From positions 74,032,158 through 74,096,157 of the forward strand of contig OV277864.1 in assembly GCA_922989275.2 (NCBI GenBank): DNA of 64,000 nt. The letters are read 5' to 3'. A program made the translations under genes and the position numbers. Below are positions 37,801 to 52,800 of this stretch, in pieces. This DNA comes from Gari tellinella. Taxonomy: Eukaryota; Mollusca; Bivalvia; Cardiida; Psammobiidae. The notes under the pieces are model-generated. The model did not search any database. It saw only the letters and a program-made list of their open reading frames with translations, and was not told where the DNA came from. The first letter of the stretch is position 1, and the number at the start of each line of letters is the position of its first letter.

Positions 37801-40800
37801 CTAACGATTTTAACGCGTTAATAAACGATTATACCAATGCAGTCTTCGCTAAGGGATCTGTCGGCTAAGTGATGACTCTTTCATCCAGGCTCTTTTAAAC
37901 GCGTAAGAAATGGCTAGGAAACCTGTTTAACGAAACGGATAATAAACGTGTAAGAAACGCTTTAGAAATGTGTAAGAAACACGTAAAGTGGGTAGGAATA
38001 GCGTATTTACCACTGTACCATAAGAAATACTTTCTTTATCTAAGTAGATGGTACCTTAATTATACTATGTGATAACTCATAATAATTTGACTGTAAATAG
38101 CTCATTATATCTCTTCAATCCCTCTTAAAAGTGGTCAGATGGCTAGGATCTGTGTACTTTTATGAATTTTTATGAAGTAGTGACATAAGTAAGGACTCGT
38201 AATGAATGCAAAGCGGGTATCACAAGGAAAATTACATCAAAATGTACATGTAATATACATGTACATGAAAATGAATGTAACAAGAGTTTTATTTTGTTAT
38301 CATCTGATAAGTCCCAATATTGAACCTGTGTATTATTTAACCCATTACCCCATAGCCTAATTCTAGTTTTGAAATTAGGTGATCACTTAAAGCAGGTTAA
38401 AAGAAAAGCTGAATGCGCCTAAATTCTGTTACTTTCAGCCTGCTTTAAGCTTTTAGAATATAGAATATAGTTCTACCATACATGTGATAACCCTCACTGG
38501 TCTGTCAGGTAGATTTGAACATTTTCTCAGGTAGATTTGACATTTGTCAGGTAGATTTGCAAAAACGGGCATATTAGCCATATATAGGTATTTTATCCAT
38601 AAAATAGGAAAACTATGACTTTCTCGGGTGTGTCAGTTGTCTATTCCATTAAATTGTTAAATAACACTGAGAAACAGGATGAAAATGGTAATTAGAGCTA
38701 TATGAAAGGTTTGTGGAATACATCAGAAGATATACAAACAAATGTTATATTTGTAGGCATTTAACCATTTCCTTTATAGTATTGCTTGTCCATGATTCTA
38801 CTCTAACCTTATAAAGATCAATAGGAAAATTCTCCTACATCCTAGCTGTTTGAAGAAGGCTGAAAGTAAAGCAAACCTATACCATATATTCTGCTGTACT
38901 TTCTGCCTGCTTTAATTTCCTTTAAACATCCACATGTACGAAATACTGTAAAGGATCTATAAAAGAAAGAGTTAAATATTTAATTTAATTCTAAGTATAA
39001 TATATTAACATCTTTAATAACAGCTTTGTAAGCATAAAAAGGGTTAAATAAAATAAATGTAGCTTAATAAATACACCTTTTCACATTTTTAACTCTTTCA
39101 ACACTAAGAAAATATTGTTGTTTATTAGGTTCCCTTGTGAATCAGTTTAGTTACCAAAACATGAACCAGTCTACTTGCAATTCTTGGTAGTTTAATAAAT
39201 CCTGGTCTTAATTAGGAAACAGTGAAGACACAGATCAGAGGCCTCTGATCAGGGTCTGCACTGTTTGCATATATATGTTTGCAAATGTAATGAGAACCGT
39301 ATTTCTTCCAAGTCTTTGGCCAGCAAAAAATAACTTTTTTTTTTCAGTGGCCCAAGAATTAGATTTTTAAAAAAAAGAAAATGTTTGGTCCTACATTGAG
39401 ATCAATGTTGAAACGTACCACTACAAGTAAAACTTATGCCAATATGGCGGAACTTCGGCATATCTAAACTACTGATGCTTTCCCATACCCCTAAAAAGTT
39501 TGATTAAGATGACAGTAAAAAGTCTAAAATAGATCATATCAGATAATCACCTTGAATGTTTGCCTCTAATAGCATCCACAATTATCCTCTCTATATATGA
39601 TACTTTTCATACTGAGTTACTCAGACACGATTTACACACAATGTGTTCAAATGAGGAGCCCCGCCCATTTTGATTCAATGACCTAGCTATGGGTTCACTT
39701 ATAATATTTATCTAGATATATATCTTACACGACAAAATCTGCAGCTGCAGTTTTGACACTGTAATTGACATAAACTTGAAGACGGTGACCATAATCTTAA
39801 CCCTTTGATCTATACTCGTCACTAGGGTTGAAGACGGTCACCGTCTTTGATGTTGTCGCGGCCCTGTTCAGAATGTGGGCCACAAGGGCCTGAACACAAA
39901 AATAGGGAAACGACAGCCTACTATAATAATAGACTTTATCATAGTAACAGGATACATTTTAAATTTGTGCATGCCCCTGTGATATATCACCAAAGAAATT
40001 CTCAGAACACAGTGACTTGTGTAGCCAGTCGGCGATTTTACCAGTTGGGTGTCAAAACAGAAATTATGACACGTGTGTATTCAAGGTTGGCTTCTAATGG
40101 GGAAAATACAGTTTGGCATGGACGATGTTGGATTACGTAATTGCTTATCTCCCAGCACTGGATTTATCGAGCCATGTGTGATTTTGTGTGTTTACATACC
40201 GGTACATAGCACCTTACTTGTTGGCTTAAATGTCATTGGTTATAGGTAGAAGCTATCTTTATTCTGATTGGCTACTGTAGTATAGTGCACCGTCAAACAG
40301 CGTGACCTGATTTGACCTCTGAACCTGTGTATTGTTTACATGGCGGGGCTTGCCGAGGCTGATTTTACGAGTTAAAGATAAGAATGTGTTTAGAAAAAAA
40401 AAGGTATGCTGTGGAAAATTCATAACGGTAGGAATCGTCTGCCGTTCAGGTAGACGGCTCAAAGCCTCTCAAAACGGTATGAACACCCTGCCGCCGGTAG
40501 TTATCACATGTATGGTTCTACTCATACATTTTCATAACTGTATAAATCGGAACTATTTTCCTCAGTGGAGAAATAAACAAAATGCGTAAAAAGACGTATT
40601 TATGGCGTAATGGGTTTAAAAAAGAAGTAATCCATGGATTTCTAACACATGTTATTGAACTATAGAGGAAGCAGTAAGAAAGTCATTCCTGCATTTTAGA
40701 ATATAAAGTAAGAACCCCTCTAGTATGGTCACTTAAAAGAGGTCTATTTGTATATGAATGCTTTCAAGATAGATGACAGTTTAAAGGGATACTTGCGTAT

Positions 40801-43800
40801 TTGAAAAATTCGACAGAATCTCATGAAAATTTCTACAAGTTGAATTAAGGTTTATATAAATAAATTGCTAAAATAAAAATTAGGGGTTGCCATGCTTTTT
40901 TCAGCTCTAGCTGGCTTTGAAAAGTGTGACGTTTGCCGCATTTGCTCATTGTCAGAGCAGAAAACGTCATAAGGGACAAATGCACTTATATTACTACACA
41001 ATAACATATTTCTAGTATACTTTTTAATTTTCTAGCATTCGTTCATCACAAGCAAGTGTGAAATAAACTTTTTAAATCTCTTTCTTGTGTTTTTAATGAG
41101 CTTTTGGGCTAAAATGAATGCTAAAAACCGGAAAAATAAAACATTTTTTCTTGCCAATATCTCACAAATACATCAATTATGTGAAAAATTTCGAAACAAA
41201 ATTCTTTAAACTTTCTAGACATCTAGGTTAAAGTATTTCTTATCAAATGGTGTAAAGAAACCTAGGTGTCGTCATGTTCATTTATGAAATATGGTCAAAA
41301 TTCTAACCCTACCCCCTTAAATTTTATGCAGAAAATATACCTCCCCCAATAGCCAAATTGGGTCCCTGTTGGCCTAAAAATGAGAAATATTCATCCAATA
41401 TTTGCTTTAATTGGTAAATATATGAGTGTATGTGAATACAACAGCATTTAATAAAGCTTTAGTTACTTAAAGCATTTACAGTGCTGCTGATAAAAACATA
41501 AACATAATTTCTACAAGAACTGCTACTCGGGACAGTTTTTTCAGATCTTGAAACAGTGCCTGTACTGAAAGGACTATATTTTACATAATTTACCAATGAG
41601 AACTTTTCAAAATTTATTTTTATGGTAATAAATGTATTGCAAATCAGAAAATATATAGTAATCAAGGTATTTAAGAAGTTTATTTTTCAACATTTTTAAT
41701 ATAGGCGAGTATTTCTTTAAAGCAAGCAGAAAGGATCTTTTTGCCTTACTTTCATTTTATTTTAATCCATTACCCCATGAATATGCCTTTAATCTATTCC
41801 TACACTGAAGAGAATAGTTCTACTTGATACAGTTATGACTTTGCATCAAAATGAAGATTTTCTATATCCTAGCAGATGGTTTCTTAAAGCAGGATGACAG
41901 TAATGCAGAATGTGCCTTCAGGCACATTCTGCTTTACTTTCAACCTGCGTTAAATGGTCACCTGTCTTTAAAATTAGAAACACACTATGGGGAAATGGCC
42001 CGGTTAAGCAACCTCCTGCCTTCAACACAGTAAACCTTCATTTAGCGGTGATAATAGAGTGGTTCTACTGTAAGTAGTACTAAACATACCAATACTGTGC
42101 TTTGATACAGAGAAAGTCTTGCCAACCCCACCATGGCTGGTAATACTTCCTCGTCCAAACAGTGAGGCAGCCTGAACCAGCACCATACCGCCGCTACCAC
42201 CACCACTGTGGTAAGTACTGGTACCATCTTCACCATCCGCTGATACTGTACCATACACAGTGAATTTCTGTAAAGAATGAAATATAACCAGGGGTCTAGA
42301 TAAATATGAGTAAACTGAACAAATCCAACATTTTCTCCCTTATTTCAGCACCAAATCCTATGGTGTTACTATTCATTAGAATTGTGTTGAAAAGAGGATT
42401 TCTTATAAGGAATGACACCATAGGGTTTAATGCAAAAATAAAGATTTTAGTTTTTGAAATACTCCCCTTATCTGGAGCCCGGATAACTATTCCAGGGCTC
42501 TACTCTAGATAAAGGGATTTCAAAGGGGTTTTTCTGCAGCAAACTCTATGGTGTGACTACTCATTAGAATTGTCTCGAAGAGACAATTCTAATGAGTTTC
42601 ACATCATAGGATTTGATTTGAATATAAAGGAGAAAATGTTGAAAATGTCTTGTTTACGCCTGACTATCTAGAGCTCTGGGGCCCGTTTCATAAAACTTCG
42701 TACGACAAATGTTGTCGTAAGTCAGATTATAAAACTCTCAATAAGTATTTATTTCTCCATTTAATCCTGTCTTGTTACATCTCTTTGGAATCGTCTTGAA
42801 AAGACGATTCCAAAAAGGTGTCACAAGACAGGATTTGATAGAGAACTCCGAGATTAAATTTATTTTAAAGTTTTGACTTACGACAACATTTGTCGTACGA
42901 AGTTTTATGAAACGGGCCCCTGTATTCTAATGGTCTTACAATTTTCTCTACTAATGTAATAGTTCAAGTTTATAATCATGCGGTGTGTGGAAAAAATGCC
43001 AGAGGAAAAAATGCCATAGGAAAAAATGCCAGAGGTAAAAATGCCATAAGAAAACGGAAAATATGCCATAGGTAAAAATGCCAGAGGAAAAAATGCCATA
43101 GGTTTATAAATAAAATATGAAATTTATTGTATTATAATATTTTTTATCAAGTTATAAGAACTTCTGAAGCAACATATTGATATTTTATTTTGATAATTGA
43201 GTGAAACTTTAAAAAAGAGTTTGATAAAAGAACATAAAAATGGAACTAATTGGTATTAAGTGTATCATGGTTCATCCATTTGAAAAAGACATGCTCATAG
43301 TAGAACTGTTTGGCACGAATATGTGTGTTTTTTATCATTTCAAAAATCAGTTAGCTATTTAGAATAAAATTGAATGGTGTCATCACAATCATTTCCTTAC
43401 TGAAAAGTGACAAACACACATTTATTTATTTAAAAACAATGCTGAACATAAGTCTAGAATCTACACTGTTTTCAGATATAGAGAAGAAATTTACTGACAG
43501 TGACAAACAGGCATACGAGTGTATGAAATAAATAGGAAAATAAAATTGCAATCAGTGTAGAACCTGATCTTGTCGAAAACACTTTGTTGACTTTTTCTTG
43601 TCTTTCCTATCTACCATTGCTTTGCTATACAACTGGAATAACATTTGCAAACAGTGTAGATTCAGATAAAAAACCAAATAAATTGGCATCTGACCTGTAT
43701 TTAGACTGTTTCAGAAAAGCAGTCAGGTTCTGCACAGTTTGTTATTTTGCAATATATTGTTAACATCAACCCTAAACTATCAAAAAATGGACTTAAGTCT

Positions 43801-46800
43801 TAATTAGATATTTGAACTGTCCATTACGAGTTTCATGGTTGAATGAGTTATGTGTCAAGTGTCATAATTAAGTGGGGGATTAACACCTGCAGTCTGGTAT
43901 AATCTGACCATAACTTGCTGGCTGGCTTTGTGACATGATCAAAAAACGTGTTTTATAGTTTGGATCATGATCATGATCTGACATTGATAGTTTATTACAT
44001 TTATATTAAAATATTATATAATTTAACCATATATATATATTATACAAAATTTCTAGGCACTCTCTTCTAAATATAAATATTAATTTCAATAAATAAATCT
44101 ACCCATTTTGTGTTAAATCTACAAGACCTCTTCATTAGTACCCTCAATATGTTGTTTGATAAGTACTTATAACCTTATAAATCATATTAAAATACATAAT
44201 TATTAACAAAAATATATGGACCTATGGCATTTTTTCCTCTGGCATTTTTACTTATGGCATATTTTCCGTTTTCTAATGGCATTTTTACCTCTGGCATTTT
44301 TTCCTATGGCATATTTACCTATGGCATTTTTTCTTCTGGCATTTTTTCCTACAATCAATCATGCATATGCACCATAAGAACATTTTCCTTTCGCTGCTTA
44401 ACACAGAAGGTAGCTTAACTCTCTGCATGCTGGGTAATTTATTTCGTCTACAACATTTGTCGTCTGCTATTGTTCTAAAAAAAATAATTTTCTAAATTTC
44501 TTTTTTAAACATGTTAAGAGTCTGACTGTCAAACAGTTTGGATCCTGATGAGACGCCGCATTGCGTGGATGCATCTGCTTTACTTTCAACCTGCTTTAAG
44601 TGTTAACCCATATTCAAAACTAGAAACAGGCTAAATAAAGGTTTGTTTCAATTTACAGCAGGTGATAAAAGCATGTGATCAAACAAAATATCACATGCAA
44701 TAGTGACAACAGTATGGGAGTTTCATATTGAGCATTTACATGTACATGTACATAAGATATACAGTGCTCCCTCTCCACAACGGCCCTCTTAATAACCATT
44801 CCCTTCTAAGAACAATGTACGATTGCCATTATGTTCCCCAAACAAGACAATAATGCCAACCTTTTCACGGCTGTAATATTATCTGTTTAGTCTCCCATTG
44901 GGTCTTGTTGTAGACAGGGAGCACTGTAATAAAAGCTAGAGGTATTACCATTCCAACAGAGATGCCTAAGAAACTTCCACCTGCTGTTCCGTTCTTACCA
45001 CCTCCACCACTGCCGTACAGATGTTGGCTGCAGTCTGTTGTACCGTAGGCACGGCCACCAGCAACACTATGATAACTAGTGCCACCTAACAAACACAAAT
45101 ACATGTATTACAAATTATCCCTCTACTCCATAGACATGCATTTGAACCCATTTAGTTTATTCCTAGAGCTACAGAAGAAAATATACTCAGCCAAAAAAGA
45201 AAGTACCCACATTTTAATTCTAAATTATCAGTGTCTTGTACATAAACTGTATTCAAATTTTGTTTTATAGAAAGGGGCAGATCACAAGTACAGTACTGTT
45301 TAAGCTAAACTATACACCCCAGTGCACTGCCAGTGCACTGGGTTTAAACTGACAGTACACTGAGAGTAAACTAATTTTGCACTGACAGTGCACTGACAGT
45401 GCACTGATAGTGCACTGAGATTTCAATAACAAACTGATATAGCACTATCAGTTTAAACCAGGTAACTAGCAGTGCACTGGGGAATGACTACAGCTTTATT
45501 TTAGAGCTGCAGTTTTTTTCTGAATTGTTGTTTTTTTTTGGGGGGGGGGGGGGGGGGATGATGTATTGATGGTAAACAGAAATTAAAACTTTAAACCCAT
45601 TACCCAATAAATACACCTTTTTATGCCTTTAATTTATTTATCCACTGAAGGAAAAAAATCTAATTTATACTGTTACAAATAAGAATCATAAGAAAATATG
45701 TTTTCTATATTCTAGCAGATGATAGCTTAAAGCAGACTGAAAGTAATGCAGAATGCACCTTAAGGTGCATTCTACTTAACTTCCAACCTGCCTTAAGTGG
45801 TCAACTCTTTTCCAAAATAGAAACAGGCTATGGGGTAAAAATAATTCATGGCTGAACATGGAATTAACCACTGGATCACTCCTCCAGAATCCCCAGACAT
45901 GAATCCAATTGACAATATGTGGGCAAATTTGAAACATTATATTAGGAAAAACAAAAACAAAAAAGAAATCAAGCGCAACTTGTTGAAGGCATTTTGGAGT
46001 TCTGGAGAACTGTAACTCCAGAGATTTGCAACAGATACATTGACCATTTGTATAAAGTGATTCCAGCTGTGATTAAGGCTGAGGGTACTGGTTCAGGCTA
46101 TTAACCATTTCTCTGGTCAATACTCCACCCATTCTGAATAATTGACTGATTGTTCTATTGAAATATAAAAACAAAGGATTTCATTTACACAGCAAACAGT
46201 GAAGAATTGGATATATATAATATATATAATAAAGCAGAGCAGACCCTGATCAGACGTAAAAATATTGTTCAATCAAGAAATTGGTTAAAAAGTGACACAT
46301 CGCTGTGGATTTTATAGGAGTTATTTTCAAAACACTAAATGTCAAAAAATTTGGATCCAAATGAGTCCATCAAATGGCCTTTCAACTGGATCTACACTTT
46401 TTGCATTGCTAATCCTCACTTCAACGACTATATCACGGGTTTGGCCTGCAACCCATTACCCCATAGCCTGATTCTAGTTTTCAAAATTGGTGACCACTTA
46501 AAGCAGGTTGAAAGTAAAGCAGAATGCGCGCCTTAAGGCACATTCTGCTTTACTTTCAGCCTGCTTACGCTACCATCTGCTAGAATAAAGAAAATAGTTC
46601 TTATCATTCATTTTCATATCTGTATAAATTGGAACTATTTTCTCCAGTAAAGAGGCGTAAAAAGGCGTATTTATGGGGTAATGGGTTAATACAGGTGGTT
46701 GTGGAATGTAGATTGCAAGTCACGCATGAAAACCTTCAACGAGCTTTCTGCATGACTTTCATACTGCATTAAGCAGCTACCTGGCTATAGAGCTTTTACC

Positions 46801-49800
46801 TAAAAGTGCAACAGAATAATTATCTGAATAAAGGACTTATTTTAAGACATTGATTTTTTTGCAACTAGTGCATTATTATAATGTATGAAATATTTTCTTA
46901 TTATTTCCGAAAGTTTGAATTAACAGCAATAAAATATTACTTTTATTTTATATGGTTCTTTTTAAATGTACAGCCTCAATAGATAAGACATCCTATTGAA
47001 ACCATGCATGTAAAGCCCATCGTTATGGACAGTTTCAATATCTGATTAAGACTAGTCCATTTTTTGTTAGTTTATGGTTGATGTTAAAAATATATTGCAA
47101 AATAACAAACTGTGCAGAACCTGACTGCTTTTCTGAAACAGTCTAAATACAGGTTTTTTATCTGAATCTACACTGTTTGCAAATGTTATTCCAGTTGTAT
47201 AGCAAAGCAATGGTAGATAGGAAAGACATCTCCATGTAGAATAGAGTGTGATCTGAATCCATACTGTTTGCAAATAGAACTCTTATGTATGTTTTATAAT
47301 ACAATAAATTTCATATTTTATTTATAAACCTATGGCATTTTTTCCTCTGGCATTTTTACCTATGGCATATTTTCCGTTTTCTTATGGCATTTTTACCTCT
47401 GGCATTTTTACCTCTGGCATTTTTTCCTATGGCATTTTTTCCTCTGGCATTTTTTCCACACACCAATCCACTGGTTATTACATGACAGTTGAAGATAAGG
47501 GGCACCTTGACCCTCTACTCCAGGGATATTTAATAAGTCAATGAATTTGTAACCTTTGTTTACTACAATGTTCATACATGTAGATAACATACAAACACAC
47601 AAAAAGTCCTTTTCAACAAAGAGTATAATAATTAGTCTTGATTAGAGTATAATTAATTTATAAAACTGCATTTTTCTAAAACTTCGACCTCTAAAGTCCG
47701 TTTTCAATGAAAATCATGAAAAAGGTCCTTAGAAATCGAAATTTTAGACAAGAGCTGTTTTATGAATTAGTACAAATTGAATTCCCCATCTGGAATATTC
47801 TTATATTAAATACATGTTAAAAGTTGTATTTGGGTATTTAGGCAGGTGGCAGATTAAACCGCTAAGAAAGCCACACAGAGAGATCCCATGCATAACATTT
47901 TTATTGCACTAAGCAGCCACTTGTCTAAACCTATTACCCCATATCCACTGCCTAGTTATGAAGACAGGTGGCCACTCAAAGCAGTTTGAAAGTATAGTAG
48001 AATGTGCCTTCTGCTTCACTTCCAGCCTGCTTTAACCCATTACCCAATAAATATTCATTTTTTATGCCTCTAATTTATTCCTCCAGTGAAGAAAATAGTC
48101 TCAATTTATACAATTATGAATATTTATCAAAATAAATACTTTCATTTGAATAACTTGAATGATATTTAACCGATTAGCCCATAAAAACACATTTTTTCGT
48201 CTTTAATTTAGTCCTCCACTGATGGAAATAAATCTATTCTGTATCCTATCAGATATTGGCTTTAAGGCCCATTCTGCTTTACTTGCAACCTGCTTTTAGT
48301 GGTCAACTGTATTCAAAACTAGAAACAGGCTATGGTGTACGGGTTAATGGAGATCGGTGCTTCTTCAATGAATTATTCCTTGATTGTTAAAAGTTTGAAA
48401 GGAGCAGTAAACTCTCTTTTCTGCGATCTCTAAATCAAAGCGAATTACTTTATCAGAACTTGAGACTTAAAATTAAGAAGCTGAAAAATATGCATAATTT
48501 ATTGTTGCATATCGCAATTCACAGTGTGCCTTTAAGTACAGGTTAAATGTATAGTGAAATTCATCAGGAGGAGAGAACCACTATATTCTCACAGATAATA
48601 GCTCAAAGCAGGCTGGAAGTAAAGCAGAATGCACCTTTGGGCGCATTCTGCTTTACTATCAACCTGCTTTTAGTGGTCACATATCACTAGAAACAAGCTA
48701 TGGGGTAATGGGTTAACCCTTTACCTTATAGAAGCGACTTTTAGCGTATTTAATTTATTCCTCCGCTGAAGAAAATACTTCCAGTTTATACCCTCATGAA
48801 CAATAACCATTACAAATATTTTATATAGCCTAGCAGATTTTAGCTTAAAGCAGGCTGAAAGTAAAGCAGAATGTGCCTTAAGGCACATTCTGCTTTACTT
48901 TCAACCTGCTTTAAGTGGTGACCTGTCTTCAATATTATAACTAGGCTATCAGGTAAAGGGTTAAGCTGCCATCTGATAAGGAGATGCTATAAGTTGATCA
49001 TGGAGAATCCTAAGATTTCGAAATTAAAGGATAAAAATATCTTAAAAGTATATATTTGTCTTAAAAAGTGTACCCTTATAAAGCATACTAGTCCTATGCA
49101 AACAGTGTAGACCGGATCAGAGGTTTCCTGAAGGATCATTCTGATCAGGTTTGCAATAATTTTATTCTGCAGATAAAATTGATGTATGCTTAACCCTTCT
49201 ACTGCAGTAATATTGTCTGCTTTGATATTGTTGTAAGCAAAAAAAATATTTAATAAGATTTGTGCATTTTTTGTAGTTCAGAAAGTCTCTGAGTCAAATG
49301 TTAAACAGTTTGGATCCAGATCAGACGCAATATAATGCAGCGTCTGATCTAAATCCACTTTTTTCACTTAACAATCAAGTCGTGATCAGCAGGGTAAGTG
49401 TTAATTGCAACAACTATCTTTAATCCCCTAGATTGATGCATATCTATCAATTAGTACCCTACTGTGATAATTGATAAGCAATTTGATAAGGGTGCCCTTA
49501 TCAGAAAGTATAAGTATCAAGCTGTGATATGGGGATCCATGATGAGGGACGGATTAGTTTCCTTAACCCATTACCCCATAGCTTGTTTGAAGTTTGAAAG
49601 AAAGATGATCACTTAAAGCAAGTTGAAAGTAACGCAGAATGCACCTTAAGAGGCATTCTGCTTAACTTTAAGCTACTATCTGCTAGGATATACAATATTT
49701 TTGTCATATAAAAGGGATTTTTTTTTTCAGAGGAGGAATAAATTATAGGCGTAAAAAGTCACGTTTATTGGGTAATGGGTTAAAATGCTGCAGCTACAGC

Positions 49801-52800
49801 TTATAGATTTAACACTGGTAAGACAATATTACAGCATGTTATATGGACATGTACTCTCTTTAGTTTTGGCACATTTAACCCATTCTCCTATTAGCCTGTT
49901 ACTAGTTATGAAGTTTTACTTTCAGTCTGCTTTTAGTTACCGTCTGCTTGTATTGCTTGATTAAAAGTGACAGAGTTCCTATTTTAGGAGTATTGATTTT
50001 AGGCAATAATAAATTATTTTGGTTGTTAAATTATACAATGTTTTTGCAGAATATTCATGACATAAAAATTACACCTGTGTAGTCATGTCCAATGTTTAAA
50101 TATTGAAAAAGGTCGAAAAACATATATTATACATGTATGCGTAAACTTGTATTCATGTATAATAAAAACTGCAGCTCTAAATTCAAAGCTGTAGTCATCC
50201 CCCAGTGCACTGCTAGTTACCTGGTTTAAACTGATAGTGCACTATCAGTTTGATATTGAAATCCCAGTGCACTATCAGTGCACTGTCAGTGCACTGTCAG
50301 TGCGAAATTAGTTTACTCTCAGTGCACTGTCAGTTTAAACCCAGTGCACTGGCAGTGCACTTTGTGTATACTTTAGCTTAAACAGTACTGTATTAGTGTT
50401 GCTAAATAACTGGCACATTGTATTGAAAATAAAGGGTCTATAACTCTTTTTCCTGAAAACAGCATTTTTGCCTAGAATTTTTTTCCATAGAAGAGAAACA
50501 ATAGTGCTCATTTTCAGCAGCTAGAACTTTATCTTAAAGAATATAAAATCACATTACACTTTCATTCATTACAATATTCACGGCGCAATTTAGACTAGAA
50601 AGTCTTATATTATCAAATTACCTCCCTTTGAATTAAAATAAGAATGAATTTTAAGTGTTTCATTTTCGTTGCATGTGTCGTTTAATCTGAATGTTTTTAC
50701 TGGAATGCATTGGGGGACGTATGAGCCTTTAAAACCCCACATAAAACTTGAGTTGATGTGGTACTTTAAAAGATATGGAGCTTGAAAATTTGCTTAATGT
50801 AAAGTCAATGTATAAACAGGGGTACTTTCTTTTTTGGCTGAGTATAGTTCCAATTCATACAGTCATGAATATGCATCATAATAAATATTTTATATATTTT
50901 ATAAGATGATAGCTTAAAGAAGGCTGAAAGTAAAGTAAAGCAGACTGTGCCTGAATGCACATTCTGCTTTACTTTCAACCTGCTTTAAGTGGTCAACTGT
51001 CTTCAAAACTAGAAACAGGATATTTAGTAAAGGGTTATTTTTATACTTATTATACTGTAGAATCACTGTAACATTAATTTACAATAAAGTTTAACCTTAG
51101 AGTTGCCTTAACCCTTTGAACCTTAGTCCAGCATATAGGCATCATTTCAAACAGTGTACATGTGAATAGTACACTTGTCCTGTGCAAACAGTGAAGGTCA
51201 AGATCAGAGGGCTCCGAAAGGAGCCCTCTGATCAGGGTCTTCACTGTTTGTCAGTAATGCCAAAATTGACAAAAACAACTCTTAAAAGCCAGAAATGGAC
51301 TAGACTAAAATCGAAACTGTAATTGTCCATTTAAATTTTTAGGGAGGAAAGAGTTAAACTGAAAGTCTCTGAACTTCTCGCAAAAATTAACCAAAATGCA
51401 TTGCTATCTCTAAATGCAAGTTGCTGTCTAAAAATATTTCCTCCCTGAAACTTCAAATGGACAATTTCAGTTTCCATTTCAGTCTAGTCCATTTTTGACT
51501 ATTAGGTTTGTTTTTATTCAATGTATTGTAGTATGACAAACAGTGTAGACCCTGATCAGAAGGCTACTTTACCAGCCCTCTGATCTGGGTCTACACAGTT
51601 TGCATAGGACAAGTGTATTCATAACAGGTATACCATTTGCAAAAGACGCATATTTGTGTGACTAGGGTTCAAAGGGTTAGTGCAGAAAGTTCCTAATAGT
51701 TCATTACTGTTGTTGGGTTTTAACCCATTACTCCATAAATGACTGCTAAAATTGCATCCAGAAATCTCTCTAAACTTTTTCTCTGCCCGCAAGGCTTTAG
51801 TTTTCTTCGTCCAAGATTATAAACCACTTGAGTTGAGTCTGAGATAATTATCAAGCATTTAATTGGTCAGACCAACCAAATGCTTGAGAAAGATCTCAGA
51901 TTTAACGCAAAAAGTTTTATAACCTTAGAGCCTAGTTTTACTATACCTACCTTTCCCTGCAAATCCGCCTCCACCAGCATCATATGTTCCTGTTGATCCA
52001 GCTCCTGTTCCCTGACCACCGGCATGACCTTGACCTTTCCCTCCTATCTTCCCATCAAACTCTACCAGGATTTCACCAGCTTGTATGTCAACCTTGTGAG
52101 TGTCTGTGGCCAGTCTTCCGCCATTTCTAACAGTCAGTATACCAACATCTAGTTTAGTTTCTAGAGGATTCAGATCAACAGTGAACAGTCCAAGGTTGTT
52201 GATTGCAATGCTTGGGACATTGAGATGACCTGGTACTGCACCCTGCTTGTGAAGGGTTCCCATGGTGAGATTGGAGACGGCTACAGTAGCTGCTTCATTG
52301 TCAATGACAAACTGGGCATTCTTCTCTATGATCAGTTCTTCTACCCCCACCATAACTCCACCAAGAATAGTTCTCTCTGTAAGCATGACAACTGTTGAAG
52401 GAAGAATGACTTCTCCCCCTTTGTTTACATGGAAACCACACGGACTGTCCAGATAGGTGTGGGTGGCCTCTACAAAGTGTATCTGTAACTGCTGGTTCTC
52501 CTTAACTCGTATCATGCCTTTACGGTTCCCTGTCAGCTCATGAACAATAATCTGCACTACTTTTCCCCCACCTGGATGGTAGAAATGGGCATAGCTGTAG
52601 CCTTCAATTTCTACTTCATCAAACTCATAGTAGATGCTGTTTGTTTCCATGACTACTGCTGGGTTTGTTGTGCGATGATGTCTGTTTTCAATGGTCAGTT
52701 TCTGGTGTTCTGGTTTGATCACAGTTGAATTCAGTCTTGGGTCATATTTCAGTTCCCTGTATGTAGGTCCACGGTTGGACTCAAACTTGAATATTGTGCC

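Larger units (their letters stand above)
45184..50844 (+). mobile_element. 5.66-kb Tc1/mariner-type element hosting nested MITEs
   Basis: 25-bp perfect inverted ends begin TACTCAGCCAAAAAAGAAAG (45184-45208, 50820-50844), flanked by TA duplications (45182-45183, 50845-50846). Inverted subterminal arrays of CAGTGCACTG lie at 45317-45482 and 50198-50361. A C-terminal transposase remnant is at 45845-46104. Nested guests include family A copies (45591-45842, 46447-46688, 47929-48347, 48595-48962, 49563-49783) and part of the ATGCCATAGG element (46960-47464). A G run of about 18 is at 45540-45557. The element is defective. Confidence 0.78.
45113..51040. mobile_element. Family A MITE split by a Tc1/mariner-type element
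   Basis: The left piece (45113-45183, with ATCCCTCTACTCCATAG and GAAGAAAATA) and right piece (50845-51040, TAGTTCCAATTCATACAGTC to TTTAGTAAAGGGTTA) are the two parts of one family A MITE. Joining them at TA recovers the family sequence GAAAATAGTTCCAAT. Confidence 0.75.

Noticed and set aside
42905..47544. Open frames reading MAFFPLAFLPMAYFPF-like protein at 42905, 44224 and 47332
   Set aside because: They translate the iterated ATGCCATAGG module array of a foldback element. The similarity comes from the DNA repeat, not from a gene.
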